NCBI GenBank assembly: GCA_947498705.1
Contig: CANMLW010000001.1
Coordinates: 248,001-312,000, forward strand
Direction of reading: 5' to 3'
DNA length: 64,000 bases
Origin: an uncultured Aquimarina sp.
Lineage (GTDB): Bacteria > Bacteroidota > Bacteroidia > Flavobacteriales > Flavobacteriaceae
Part shown: positions 37,669 through 45,756 of the stretch, piece after piece
Numbering within the stretch: the first letter of the stretch is position 1
How the letters are laid out: the number at the start of each line of letters is the position of its first letter
The notes under the pieces: model-generated
The model's input: the letters and a program-made list of their open reading frames with translations, nothing else
Database searches by the model: none
What the model was told of the DNA's origin: nothing
Translations under genes and position numbers: made by a program

Positions 37669-39852
37669 TTATTTTCTCTTAGGTGCTCCTTTTTCTACAA
37701 ATTCTAGTTGATCCACAGCAACATTGGTTGTAAAAATGCCATAATTAACTACAGCTTTTCCTTTTTCTAAGGTATCTATTGTACCTATTGATTTTCCATC
37801 AATCATTCGTACACGATCACCTATTTTTAAAACTACTTTGGGTTTTGATTTAAGAATTTTTTCCTCTTTCTTTTTCTCTTCTTTTTTCTTTTGTCTAATG
37901 ACCGCAACTTTTTCTTTTACTTCGTTTACAACTTGTTTTTCTTTGGATTTTTCTACTTTTCGTTGTTTTGGAGTTATTTTTTTGCGTTTAGAGTTTTCTA
38001 CTTCTACAATTTTAATAAACTCGGTGATAAGTTCTTTTTTTCTTTTATTGTTAAAGTATTTTTCACTGATGTCATCTATTTTTTGTCCCAGATAGATCAT
38101 TCGTTGATTACTATCATATAGCTCTTGATAACTTTCTAGTTTAAGTTGTATACGCTCATTTATTTTGTCTAAACGATCTTTTTCTTCAGCGGCTTTTTGC
38201 TCTTGGTTTTTTAGTACAGCAGTTGTTTTTTGTAATTTAGATCTTTCCTTTTGCAAATTTGCAATACTCTTATCAAAGCGAATTTTACCTCGCTCAACTT
38301 TTTTCTTTGCTTTATTTATTAAACTATAGGGGATACCATTTTTTTGAGCAACTTCGAAAGTGAATGAACTTCCTGCTTCTCCCAAATAGAGCTTAAATAA
38401 AGGTTCTAATGTTTTTGCATCAAATAACATGTTTGCATTGCTCATATTTGGTAATTCATTAGCTAACATTTTTAAATTAGCATAATGAGTGGTTATGATT
38501 CCAAAAGATTTTCTTTCATAAAATACTTCTAAAAACGTTTCTGCAAGAGCACCACCAAGTTCGGGATCACTACCTGTACCAAATTCGTCAATTAAAAAAA
38601 GTGTTCTATCATTACACTTTCTTAAGAACTTATTCATGTTCTTTAAACGATAGCTGTAAGTACTTAAATGATTTTCTATGGATTGATTATCACCAATGTC
38701 TGTTAAAATGGTATCAAAAATACATGCCCTACTATATTCATGAACAGGGATTAGCATACCACTTTGCAACATTATTTGTAATAAACCAATTGTTTTTAGC
38801 GTAATACTTTTTCCTCCTGCATTAGGTCCCGAAATAACAATGATTTGGTTATTTTGATCAAGTGAAATGGTTTGAGGAAGTGTTTTTTCACCTTTTCTTT
38901 TGTTGGTGAGATAAAGTAACGGGTGATATGCATCTTTAAGATGTAATTCTCGTTCTTTTGTTACTTTAGGTAATACAGCATTAATTTGTTTTGCAAATTT
39001 TGATTTGGCAGCTACAATATCAATATGACTTAAGTATTCTTGGTACTGTTTTAGTAATTCTATATATGGTCTTAGCTTATTAGTAAGTGCTTTTAGAATT
39101 TTTACAACTTCTTCACGCTCTTCATACAATAAATTACTAAGTTCTCTACTAAACTGGATCGTTGCTTCGGGTTCGATATAGACGATACTACCAGTTTTTG
39201 AGTTTCCCATAATAGCGCCCTTAACTTTACGTCGATGCATAGCACTTACTGCAAGAACCCTGCGGTTATCGACAACACTTTCTTTTATTTCATCTAAATA
39301 ACCAAGGCTATTGTATCTTGCAAGATCTTTTCCAAAACTTCCGTTTAATTGTGATTGTACTCTATTGATACTTTTTCTAAGTTGTAACAAGACCGAAGAA
39401 GCATTATCTTTTACCTCACCAAATTTATCGATTACTGCTTCTATATGGTTAATAATCTCCTTGGTGTAAATAACCTCAGAAGAAGTTTGATACAAAAAAG
39501 GATACGTTTCTTGATTTTTTCTAAAAAAGACTAGCAACTCATTGGTCGTTAGACTTATGGATATTAATCTTTTTAGGTTAGAAGCCTCCAAAAAAGTATT
39601 CTCAATATTTAATAATTGAATTTCTTTTGTAATACTATCGAACCCATGATTTGGGATACTGGTATCGTGTAAGTCAGAAGATTTATACTCAAATACCTCT
39701 TGCAATGCAATGTGTAATTGTTCTTTTGTATGAAATGGAGTTATTTGTAATGCTTTTGATTTACCCAAATCGGTATTGCATTGTTCTGCAATATGATCGA
39801 GTACAATATCAAACTCTAAATCATCAAGTGTTTTTTTTGAAATGCGAATCAT
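37669..39852 (-). CDS. mutS2: Endonuclease/ATPase MutS2 (no Smr domain)
   Basis: 727 residues. MutS2 proteins bind branched nucleic acids or collided ribosomes through a MutS-type ATPase dimer. N-terminal lever/clamp helices, then ATPase with Walker A G342-P-N-A-G-G-K-S349, Walker B in TLFLIDEFGTGSDPELGGAL and GIITTHYANLK. A long Lys/Glu-rich coiled coil follows (about 520-680), then a KOW-like beta domain (KIGDRVRMIDGKSIGTI). The C-terminal Smr nuclease domain found in Bacillus MutS2 is absent; the chain ends after the KOW-like part. Divergent from ung. Confidence 0.93.
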   Translation of the reverse strand: MIRISKKTLDDLEFDIVLDHIAEQCNTDLGKSKALQITPFHTKEQLHIALQEVFEYKSSDLHDTSIPNHGFDSITKEIQLLNIENTFLEASNLKRLISISLTTNELLVFFRKNQETYPFLYQTSSEVIYTKEIINHIEAVIDKFGEVKDNASSVLLQLRKSINRVQSQLNGSFGKDLARYNSLGYLDEIKESVVDNRRVLAVSAMHRRKVKGAIMGNSKTGSIVYIEPEATIQFSRELSNLLYEEREEVVKILKALTNKLRPYIELLKQYQEYLSHIDIVAAKSKFAKQINAVLPKVTKERELHLKDAYHPLLYLTNKRKGEKTLPQTISLDQNNQIIVISGPNAGGKSITLKTIGLLQIMLQSGMLIPVHEYSRACIFDTILTDIGDNQSIENHLSTYSYRLKNMNKFLRKCNDRTLFLIDEFGTGSDPELGGALAETFLEVFYERKSFGIITTHYANLKMLANELPNMSNANMLFDAKTLEPLFKLYLGEAGSSFTFEVAQKNGIPYSLINKAKKKVERGKIRFDKSIANLQKERSKLQKTTAVLKNQEQKAAEEKDRLDKINERIQLKLESYQELYDSNQRMIYLGQKIDDISEKYFNNKRKKELITEFIKIVEVENSKRKKITPKQRKVEKSKEKQVVNEVKEKVAVIRQKKKEEKKKEEKILKSKPKVVLKIGDRVRMIDGKSIGTIDTLEKGKAVVNYGIFTTNVAVDQLEFVEKGAPKRK

Positions 39853-39938
39853 ACTTTTTTTTACCCTATTTTTGGGTTATATTCGGTCGGTTTTAACGGT
39901 GTAAAAGTACACAAATACAACAATTTTTTTATAGTAAT

Positions 39939-40604
39939 ATGAATGTAAATATTGAAACTAGCTGGCATCAACAGTTACAACAAGAGTTTGATAAACCTTA
40001 TTTTGTGTCCTTGGCTGATTTTGTAAAAGCTGAATATAAAAATTATACCTGTTACCCAAAAGGAAATCATATTTTTGCTGCTTTTGATCATTGTAGCTTT
40101 AACGATGTAAAAGTAGTTATTATTGGTCAGGATCCTTATCATGGAGTAGGGCAGGCCAATGGTTTATGTTTTTCGGTAGCAGATACAATTGCGATGCCAC
40201 CATCTTTAATTAATATTTTTAAAGAAATAGAAACAGATCTGAAGCTTCCATTTCCGTCTAGTGGTAATTTAGAACGATGGGCAAAGCAAGGCGTATTATT
40301 ACTAAATGCAACCTTAACGGTACGTGCTCATGAAGCAGGTTCTCATCAAAATAAAGGATGGGAAACATTTACAGATACTGTTATACAAACGATTTCTGAT
40401 AAAAAAGAGAATGTGGTGTTTTTGCTTTGGGGAGGATATGCAAAGAAAAAAGGCGCAAAAATCGACAAAACAAAACATTGTATTTTAACAAGCGGTCACC
40501 CCTCTCCATTAAGTGCTAATAGGGGATATTGGTTCGGGAATGAACACTTTAGTAAAACCAATTCGTATTTAACAGATACAAATCAAATGAGCATCAACTG
40601 GTAG
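39939..40604 (+). CDS. ung: Uracil-DNA glycosylase
   Basis: Family 1 UDG removing uracil from DNA for base-excision repair; 221 residues, normal length. Catalytic motif GQDPYHG with D65; FSVADTIAMPPSLINIFKEI; LLLNATLTVR; and the C-terminal HPSPLSANRGYWFGNEHFSKTN loop with the catalytic His. Starts 86 bases from the divergent mutS2 start. The stop is one base from the stop of a convergent small gene. Confidence 0.97.
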   Translation: MNVNIETSWHQQLQQEFDKPYFVSLADFVKAEYKNYTCYPKGNHIFAAFDHCSFNDVKVVIIGQDPYHGVGQANGLCFSVADTIAMPPSLINIFKEIETDLKLPFPSSGNLERWAKQGVLLLNATLTVRAHEAGSHQNKGWETFTDTVIQTISDKKENVVFLLWGGYAKKKGAKIDKTKHCILTSGHPSPLSANRGYWFGNEHFSKTNSYLTDTNQMSINW

Positions 40605-40605
40605 T

Positions 40606-40776
40606 TTATGCTGCATTTGGTACTTTAGAAGTTTTTGATTTATCTGAAACCGAATCCATCTTAACTTTTTTCGTCTTTAAGTTCTTTGAGTCGTTGTCAA
40701 TAGATTTTGTACTTATCTTTAATAAAACAAAGTTGAAAGCGACAAGACCAGCCAATATTATTAAAAAGGTTATCAT
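40606..40776 (-). CDS. 56-residue single-span membrane protein
   Basis: ATG 40774-40776 to TAA 40606-40608 encodes MITFLIILAGLVAFNFVLLK followed by a Lys/Ser-rich cytoplasmic tail ending TSKVPNAA. One N-terminal helix and a hydrophilic tail look like a real small membrane protein, not noise. A perfect -7 element (TACATTTG, 40869-40876) lies about 90 bases upstream on the same strand. Convergent with ung with one base between the stops. Function unknown. Confidence 0.65.
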   Translation of the reverse strand: MITFLIILAGLVAFNFVLLKISTKSIDNDSKNLKTKKVKMDSVSDKSKTSKVPNAA

Positions 40777-41077
40777 AAGAGATTGTTAGTTAACTATTAG
40801 ATGCACTTAATCAAAAAGGGTTGCGTAATACGTTAATAATTAGTTCATGTTTGTTGGGGTAGGCGCTGCAAATGTACAAAATTATTTAGTGCAAACACCT
40901 TTAAATAATGTGATTAGAAATAATTAGGGGATTCGTAATTATTAATTATAAACATCAACCATCTTTTATTTTTGATCTTAATTTATTTATGCATCTTTAT
41001 TAAATAACGATTTATATTAGAAATACCCTATGGCAAAATTTATAGAAATAAAAAAATAAGAGGGTGTTATCTTCTAA
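40777..41077. other. Intergenic, upstream region of the 56-residue gene
   Basis: Holds the minus-strand -7 element at 40869-40876; otherwise AT-rich without recognised features. Confidence 0.5.
40869..40876 (-). promoter_or_regulatory. -7 element (TACATTTG on the minus strand) of the 56-residue gene
   Basis: Exact TAnnTTTG; a TTTG lies upstream (40892-40895 complement) but with 15 instead of 19 bases between. Confidence 0.55.
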
Positions 41078-41929
41078 TCAAACGTCAAAAATTAGATTTT
41101 TTGAATCGATTTTACTTTCAATAATTTGCACTTTATAAAGGTGATCTTGTATGGTGTTAAGCAAATTCAAATCAATTTGGGATTGACTCCATTCTGTAAG
41201 TTGTAACCATTTCTGTATATCTTCTAACCGTTGTTCGTATCTGATGGATAATGTTTTATCAATACTAGGGATGTTTTTAAAGTCAGAAGTAGTGGTGTTA
41301 ATAATATCAAGAATGTTTTTTATGATTTCTGATTGTTCTTCGAGTATGTTATTTCTAACTACGATAACAAAACAAGGCCAGGGGGTGGGATAATCAGCAA
41401 TTCTTCTAAAAATACCTTTGTCAACCAGAGGTTTTGTAGTAAAGTGCTCCCACATAAAATAATCGGCATCTCCATTGGTCAATGCATCTATTGCACCGTT
41501 AAGGTTTTTCACAACTTCAAATTGTATCTCAGAAGTTTTCCAATTTTGCTCTTGCGCATTTACATGAGCCATAAGATGTGATCCCGATCCATATCTACTG
41601 ATTGCTGCTTTAGCATGCTCTAGCTCTAATAAAGAATTATAATTAGAATGTGCCCCGACATGTATTCCCCATATAAGAGGTGTTTGGATATAAGTTTGTA
41701 CAATTTTACAAGGATTACCTGCAATGATATCTTTTATAATTCCTTCGGTAAGAATGATCGCCATATCAATCTCTTCATTTCTAAGAGCCTCACACATGGC
41801 ACCCGTTCCTCCTGGGTATTCAACCCATTCTAATTCTATATTGTTTTTTAGGAAACTTCCATCCTCGATATTTAAGTGCCACGGTAGGTTAAAATGCTCT
41901 GGAACACCTCCAATTTTTACGGTATGCAT
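41078..41929 (-). CDS. Solute-binding-like protein (PBP2 fold) without signal peptide
   Basis: 283 residues beginning MHTVKIGGVPEHFNLPWHLN, with VEYPGGTGAMCEALRNEEIDMAI in the position of the ligand site, SRYGSGSHLMAHVNA and LTNGDADYFMWEH. This is the NMT1/Ca3427-like type II periplasmic-binding fold. There is no N-terminal hydrophobic segment, so it seems cytoplasmic, unlike true transport-binding proteins. No permease or ATPase gene is nearby. It may be a ligand sensor or an enzyme of the menaquinone-type (MqnA/D-like) fold; the latter is a weak guess. Confidence 0.8.
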   Translation of the reverse strand: MHTVKIGGVPEHFNLPWHLNIEDGSFLKNNIELEWVEYPGGTGAMCEALRNEEIDMAIILTEGIIKDIIAGNPCKIVQTYIQTPLIWGIHVGAHSNYNSLLELEHAKAAISRYGSGSHLMAHVNAQEQNWKTSEIQFEVVKNLNGAIDALTNGDADYFMWEHFTTKPLVDKGIFRRIADYPTPWPCFVIVVRNNILEEQSEIIKNILDIINTTTSDFKNIPSIDKTLSIRYEQRLEDIQKWLQLTEWSQSQIDLNLLNTIQDHLYKVQIIESKIDSKNLIFDV

Positions 41930-42003
41930 ATTGCAAAAAATATATTATTTATGTATTTTGACGATTATTATTGTTTTTTATCGACAAAAATCAATTATTT
42001 TAT

Positions 42004-42011
42004 TATCTTTG
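42004..42011 (+). promoter_or_regulatory. -7 element (TATCTTTG) of the 48-residue gene
   Basis: Exact TAnnTTTG, about 66 bases before the ATG at 42078. No correctly spaced TTG. Confidence 0.45.
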
Positions 42012-42077
42012 AGCTAATATTCTTCTGATAATGAGGTATATTAGATAAAGTATCAACCCCAAATAAAAAATATTGCT

Positions 42078-42224
42078 ATGAAAAAGAACTTTTTAAAAAA
42101 TAAAAATACGTATGTAAAGGTTGCGAAGTTAAAAAATAATTCTATTGAGAATGGTATTGTGATTTTTATTTCTGTATTGTTATTAACTAATTTTTTAATT
42201 AGTCTAAAAATATTATTGGGATAA
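42078..42224 (+). CDS. 48-residue single-span membrane protein
   Basis: ATG 42078 to TAA 42222-42224. A basic N-terminus (MKKNFLKNKNTYVKVAKLKN) is followed by one helix (IVIFISVLLLTNFLISLKIL). It stands alone, with its own -7 element upstream and a strong terminator 65 bases downstream, which supports an expressed unit. No family recognised. Confidence 0.55.
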   Translation: MKKNFLKNKNTYVKVAKLKNNSIENGIVIFISVLLLTNFLISLKILLG

Positions 42225-42287
42225 TACTTAAAATATTAAAAAGATTTAGATTATTATCTGTTTCTTTAAATTAATTATGATTGCGTT

Positions 42288-42315
42288 AAAAAGGATGGTA
42301 GTACCATCCTTTTTC
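42288..42315 (+). terminator. Rho-independent terminator after the 48-residue gene
   Basis: Perfect stem AAAAAGGATGG / CCATCCTTTTT around TAGTA. Nearly symmetric, so it can serve the minus-strand AraC gene as well. Confidence 0.88.
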
Positions 42316-42367
42316 TATTGATCTTTGCTTTTTTTTAATGTTACTAATTTGAGAATCTATAAGAAAA

Positions 42368-43252
42368 TTAATTGTTTAAAATCATTTGTCTAAATTCTAA
42401 TGCAGTCTTTCCTGTTTCACGTTTAAATATTTTTTGAAGATTGGTTGGTTCGTCATATCCTAACTTATATGAAATTTCTTTTACCGACAAGTTAGTCCCA
42501 CTTAAATACCTCTTAATTTCTAATACCAAAAAATCTGAGATAAATTCTTTAGCCGTCTTAGAACAAATTGTTTTACTTATCTCATTCAAATGTTTGTAAC
42601 TAATGTTCATTGCTTTCGCATAAAACTTAGCATCCTTATTGTTGACCAAATCCTTTTCTAGTAAATTACCAAACTCTTTAAATTTATCATAATATTTATA
42701 CTGTTTCAACGAAATGCGTTTATGACTTGCGATTCTTTCGGTTTTTAAGAGTAAAGCATTTAGAAAGGTGCCTAAAATTTTTCCTTTCATTTCATCATGA
42801 TCAATCTCATATTCAAAATAAATACGTTCTATTAATTTAAGAAGATCTTTATAATTTTTTTCTTCTAGATCAAGTAAAGGGTTGTATAAGTGATAATTAA
42901 ATATGTTTATATGATTTTTAAGATGTAAATGGTTTAAATTCTTTTGAAGAAAGTTATCGGTAAATAGGATAACAATGCCTTTCATTTTGGAATTCCTCCT
43001 ATATTTTTGAACTTGATTTTTAGAGATAAGCACCAAGGAGCCTTTCTTCAAAAAATAATTTTCATAATCTATATAATGCCATCCTTCTCCTTCTGTAATT
43101 AGCATCATAGTGTAATACTCAAAACGATGAATATCATATATAGAGTTGGTTGTTTCATCTGAATCATAGATACTTTTTAAAGAACCAATATAAAATTGGT
43201 ACTCATCAAACTTATTACTAACACAATATAGATGGGGAATAGGATCACTCAT
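42368..43252 (-). CDS. AraC-family transcriptional regulator
   Basis: 294 residues. N-terminal cupin-like sensor half (about 30-130), with GEGWHYIDYENYFLKKGSLV typical of an AraC arm/cupin. The C-terminal AraC HTH pair is at about 195-290: FYAKAMNISYKHLNEISKTI, then SVKEISYKLGYDEPTNLQKIFKR, where the second helix-turn-helix shows the conserved F-K-R-x-x-G-x-x-x-x-x-F end pattern. Likely controls nearby genes (SRPBCC, DUF1579-like or SnoaL); the target is unknown. Alone between two intergenic spaces. Confidence 0.92.
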   Translation of the reverse strand: MSDPIPHLYCVSNKFDEYQFYIGSLKSIYDSDETTNSIYDIHRFEYYTMMLITEGEGWHYIDYENYFLKKGSLVLISKNQVQKYRRNSKMKGIVILFTDNFLQKNLNHLHLKNHINIFNYHLYNPLLDLEEKNYKDLLKLIERIYFEYEIDHDEMKGKILGTFLNALLLKTERIASHKRISLKQYKYYDKFKEFGNLLEKDLVNNKDAKFYAKAMNISYKHLNEISKTICSKTAKEFISDFLVLEIKRYLSGTNLSVKEISYKLGYDEPTNLQKIFKRETGKTALEFRQMILNN

Positions 43253-43350
43253 AAAAATAATTTTAATAGTTATTTATTTAAAAAAAATCTTCACAAGCAT
43301 ATAGGGGGATAGCCTGATTAAGTTTTCGAATGCATTTTTTTATTAAATAT

Positions 43351-43815
43351 TTATTGTTTTGGATACAAAAATTCAACTCTTGCTTTTAATTCTTTATTGA
43401 ATTTTTTATATGAAGCGGTCAAGTTATGCTTTAATAAAAAATTCATTATTGAACTTTGTATGTTTTTACTATGAAAACCGTCTTCTTGCCTAAAGATAGT
43501 TGTTCCTTTTTTAGTTTTTTCTAAGCTATATATATGATGGTCTTTTACTTTACCGATGATTTTGCCAGACCATCCAAATTTCTCTCCTTCTTCATAATGG
43601 ACAATATCGTGTTTAACTTCCATAACTTTGCCGGTTATAGGATTCTTAAAATATGCGATAGAACTCATCCCTTTTTCCAAGTAATTGGGTGAAATCCCAA
43701 CAAAAGAAGAGCTCCATTCTTTTAATTTGTCCCAATCGGTAAGTACAGACCATACTTGCTCGGTCGAAGCATTTATTTCTATTTCTGTAAATATTATATT
43801 TTTTACATCTTCCAT
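43351..43815 (-). CDS. SRPBCC (polyketide cyclase/START-like) domain protein
   Basis: 154 residues beginning with TEIEINASTEQVWSVLTDWDKLKEWSSS, the classical opening of SRPBCC proteins, and continuing with a hydrophobic-cavity beta sheet (KFGWSGKIIGKVKDHHIYSL) and a C-terminal helix (LLKHNLTASYKKFNKELKARVEFL). These cytoplasmic proteins bind small hydrophobic ligands. Its neighbour upstream is a DUF1579-like lipoprotein behind a perfect inverted repeat; downstream is the AraC regulator. Ligand unknown. Confidence 0.88.
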   Translation of the reverse strand: MEDVKNIIFTEIEINASTEQVWSVLTDWDKLKEWSSSFVGISPNYLEKGMSSIAYFKNPITGKVMEVKHDIVHYEEGEKFGWSGKIIGKVKDHHIYSLEKTKKGTTIFRQEDGFHSKNIQSSIMNFLLKHNLTASYKKFNKELKARVEFLYPKQ

Positions 43816-43870
43816 AGCTTAGTCATTTGGTGTATTTTATTTTTAATAAAAACTATTTCCTTATTTTGAA

Positions 43871-43954
43871 GGATATTGTTAGCTTATCAAAGTCAAATAA
43901 GTGTAGTATTATCATACGATTATATGATTCATTTTATTTAAGCTAACAATATCC
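43871..43954. repeat. Perfect 16-bp inverted repeat with 52-base spacer
   Basis: GGATATTGTTAGCTTA (43871-43886) and its exact reverse complement (43939-43954) lie in the intergenic space between the DUF1579-like and SRPBCC genes. No T-run follows on either side, so this is not a simple terminator; it may be a small non-autonomous repeat or a regulatory structure. Confidence 0.7.
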
Positions 43955-43967
43955 AATAAACTATGGT

Positions 43968-44612
43968 TTAATGAACCCGTTTAGCAGTAATTCTCTCAGC
44001 TACAAACCAGTTTTTTCCGTCATCAGGACTCAATTTCATAGACCATTCTAGACTGTTTTTTTTGATATCATAAAAACGTACTTTTGCTTTAAGTGATTTT
44101 CCAGGAGCTATGCTAACAACAACATCAAAGTGCCCTTCTCCATCAATAAACTGCCCACGAAAAGATTCAGAATGCATATAACGAAGAGATGCCATATAGC
44201 TCATTTCCCATTGATTTGTTTCAGAACTGAACGTGCGTAAAGTAGGATAAAAAGATTCTACTGTACCGTCAGAATTATACCAAGTAACAGTGTCGAAAAT
44301 TATTCTACCTTCATCTATAAATTGTGCTGCCCAATATCCATTATATTCCCCTTTGACCGTTCCGTCAGGAAGAAAACGTGTACTCTCCAAATCCCAGTTA
44401 CCTATCAAAAAATCAAAATCTTTCATCTGATCGGGACGATCCCCTGTAGGCTTTTGTTTTGAACCAGGGCGAAAAGTTTGAGCCTTAGAAACAGATGTTG
44501 GTATTTCTGTTTTTTCTTTTTTAGGCTCATCATGTATTGCTTCTTCCTTTATTTCTGTTTTGCAGGATACTATTGTTACAATTAATGCTAAGATTAAAAT
44601 TGTATTTTTCAT
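43968..44612 (-). CDS. DUF1579-like lipoprotein
   Basis: 214 residues with a signal peptide and lipobox (VTIVSC, Cys about residue 17). After a charged linker the DUF1579-type domain begins at about residue 60: PDQMKDFDFLIGNWDLESTR is its signature, followed by EYNGYWAAQFIDEGRIIFDT and MYS-like barrel strands. Such lipocalin-like proteins are of unknown function. It follows the double-SnoaL gene, 75 bases away on the same strand; the two may be co-transcribed. Confidence 0.85.
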   Translation of the reverse strand: MKNTILILALIVTIVSCKTEIKEEAIHDEPKKEKTEIPTSVSKAQTFRPGSKQKPTGDRPDQMKDFDFLIGNWDLESTRFLPDGTVKGEYNGYWAAQFIDEGRIIFDTVTWYNSDGTVESFYPTLRTFSSETNQWEMSYMASLRYMHSESFRGQFIDGEGHFDVVVSIAPGKSLKAKVRFYDIKKNSLEWSMKLSPDDGKNWFVAERITAKRVH

Positions 44613-44687
44613 AATATTGGATTGTTAAATTAATATTTGGCTTAAGAGTGGTATAGGTTTATTAGTGTTGTAAGTAGGTGTTTTAAA

Positions 44688-45527
44688 TCAAAAATTAAAC
44701 TTACCATTGGTATTTTGCCATTCTGATTTTGGAGTAATTGTTTCTATAACATCCCAATGCTCTGCAATTTTATTGTTTTCAATTCTAAATAAGTCGTAGA
44801 ACGATGTTGGTTTACCTGCAAATATTCCCTCGCTAATTGCTAATACAAAATTACCTTGACCCAATACTTTATGATTTATATGGTACTCCATGACTACGCC
44901 CTGTTCGGTCATATTTTGTAATGCCTTATTTAAACCAGAAAGGCCATCACCAATTTTTGGATTATGTTGAATATAGTTATCGCCGTCAAAATAGTTTCCC
45001 ATTTTGTCATATTCTGTGTTTACCAAAACCGTGTTTACAAAATCATGTACCAATTTCTTATTAGCTTCTGTTTTGTCTAAATCTTTAATCTCTGTCGTAC
45101 CATCAGTTTGTGTATGCCCACTTGGATTTGCAGGTTGTACTGATACTACATTATCCCAATGTTCTATAATTTTTCCATCTGTAAAACGCACTATATCAAA
45201 TGTTAGTATTGGTCCATTATAACCCTCTACGTTTTCATAATGGTTATGCATTATTACAAACTCATTATCTTCAAAAACACGTATGGTCCCTACTGTAGCC
45301 CCTGTTGGAGTATTAGTGAAATAACCTTCATAAGTACTTTTTTTATCAGGTAAAGTATAATTATGACTCTTTATGTTTTCATCGATAAAAGTTAAAACTT
45401 TAGAGCTTCCTGTTTCGAATGATTTTATAAATTCTACTGCTTTTTGTTGGTTTGACAATTCCATATTAGTTTGTTTACAAGCTGTAAAGCCCATGATTAT
45501 TATTAAATTAATTATTGCTATTTTCAT
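44688..45527 (-). CDS. Lipoprotein with two SnoaL-like (NTF2-fold) domains
   Basis: 279 residues. Signal peptide with lipobox (IMGFTAC, Cys about residue 17). Two tandem SnoaL-like/NTF2 halves: about residues 25-145 (FVIMHNHYENV, FDIVRFTDGKIIEHWDNV) and about 155-275 (DNYIQHNPKIGDG, YDLFRIENNKIAEHWDVIETI). Both keep the F-R-x-x-x-x-K-I-x-E-H-W-D signature, so it arose by duplication. Most relatives are single-domain cytoplasmic or periplasmic proteins; the lipid anchor is notable. A -7 element lies 30 bases upstream. Confidence 0.88.
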   Translation of the reverse strand: MKIAIINLIIIMGFTACKQTNMELSNQQKAVEFIKSFETGSSKVLTFIDENIKSHNYTLPDKKSTYEGYFTNTPTGATVGTIRVFEDNEFVIMHNHYENVEGYNGPILTFDIVRFTDGKIIEHWDNVVSVQPANPSGHTQTDGTTEIKDLDKTEANKKLVHDFVNTVLVNTEYDKMGNYFDGDNYIQHNPKIGDGLSGLNKALQNMTEQGVVMEYHINHKVLGQGNFVLAISEGIFAGKPTSFYDLFRIENNKIAEHWDVIETITPKSEWQNTNGKFNF

Positions 45528-45556
45528 AATTTCTTGTGTCCATGTTTTTAACTGTG

Positions 45557-45564
45557 CAAAGGTA
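45557..45564 (-). promoter_or_regulatory. -7 element (TACCTTTG on the minus strand) of the double-SnoaL gene
   Basis: Exact TAnnTTTG about 30 bases upstream of the start codon; no TTG at the -33 distance. Confidence 0.5.
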
Positions 45565-45756
45565 TTTTAACGTGGTTTTTTAGAAAAGGTAGGAATCATC
45601 TAAAATAGGGTAGATGTATAACCAAGATGTAGATACTCGTTGGTGGTAATAATAAATAAATAATGGATTAGAACTAAGGTAATGGTAAAGAGTTTTGTTT
45701 TAAATCCTTCTCCTTTGTAACTATTTAGTAATCCGTGAAATAATGTTGTAAATTAG

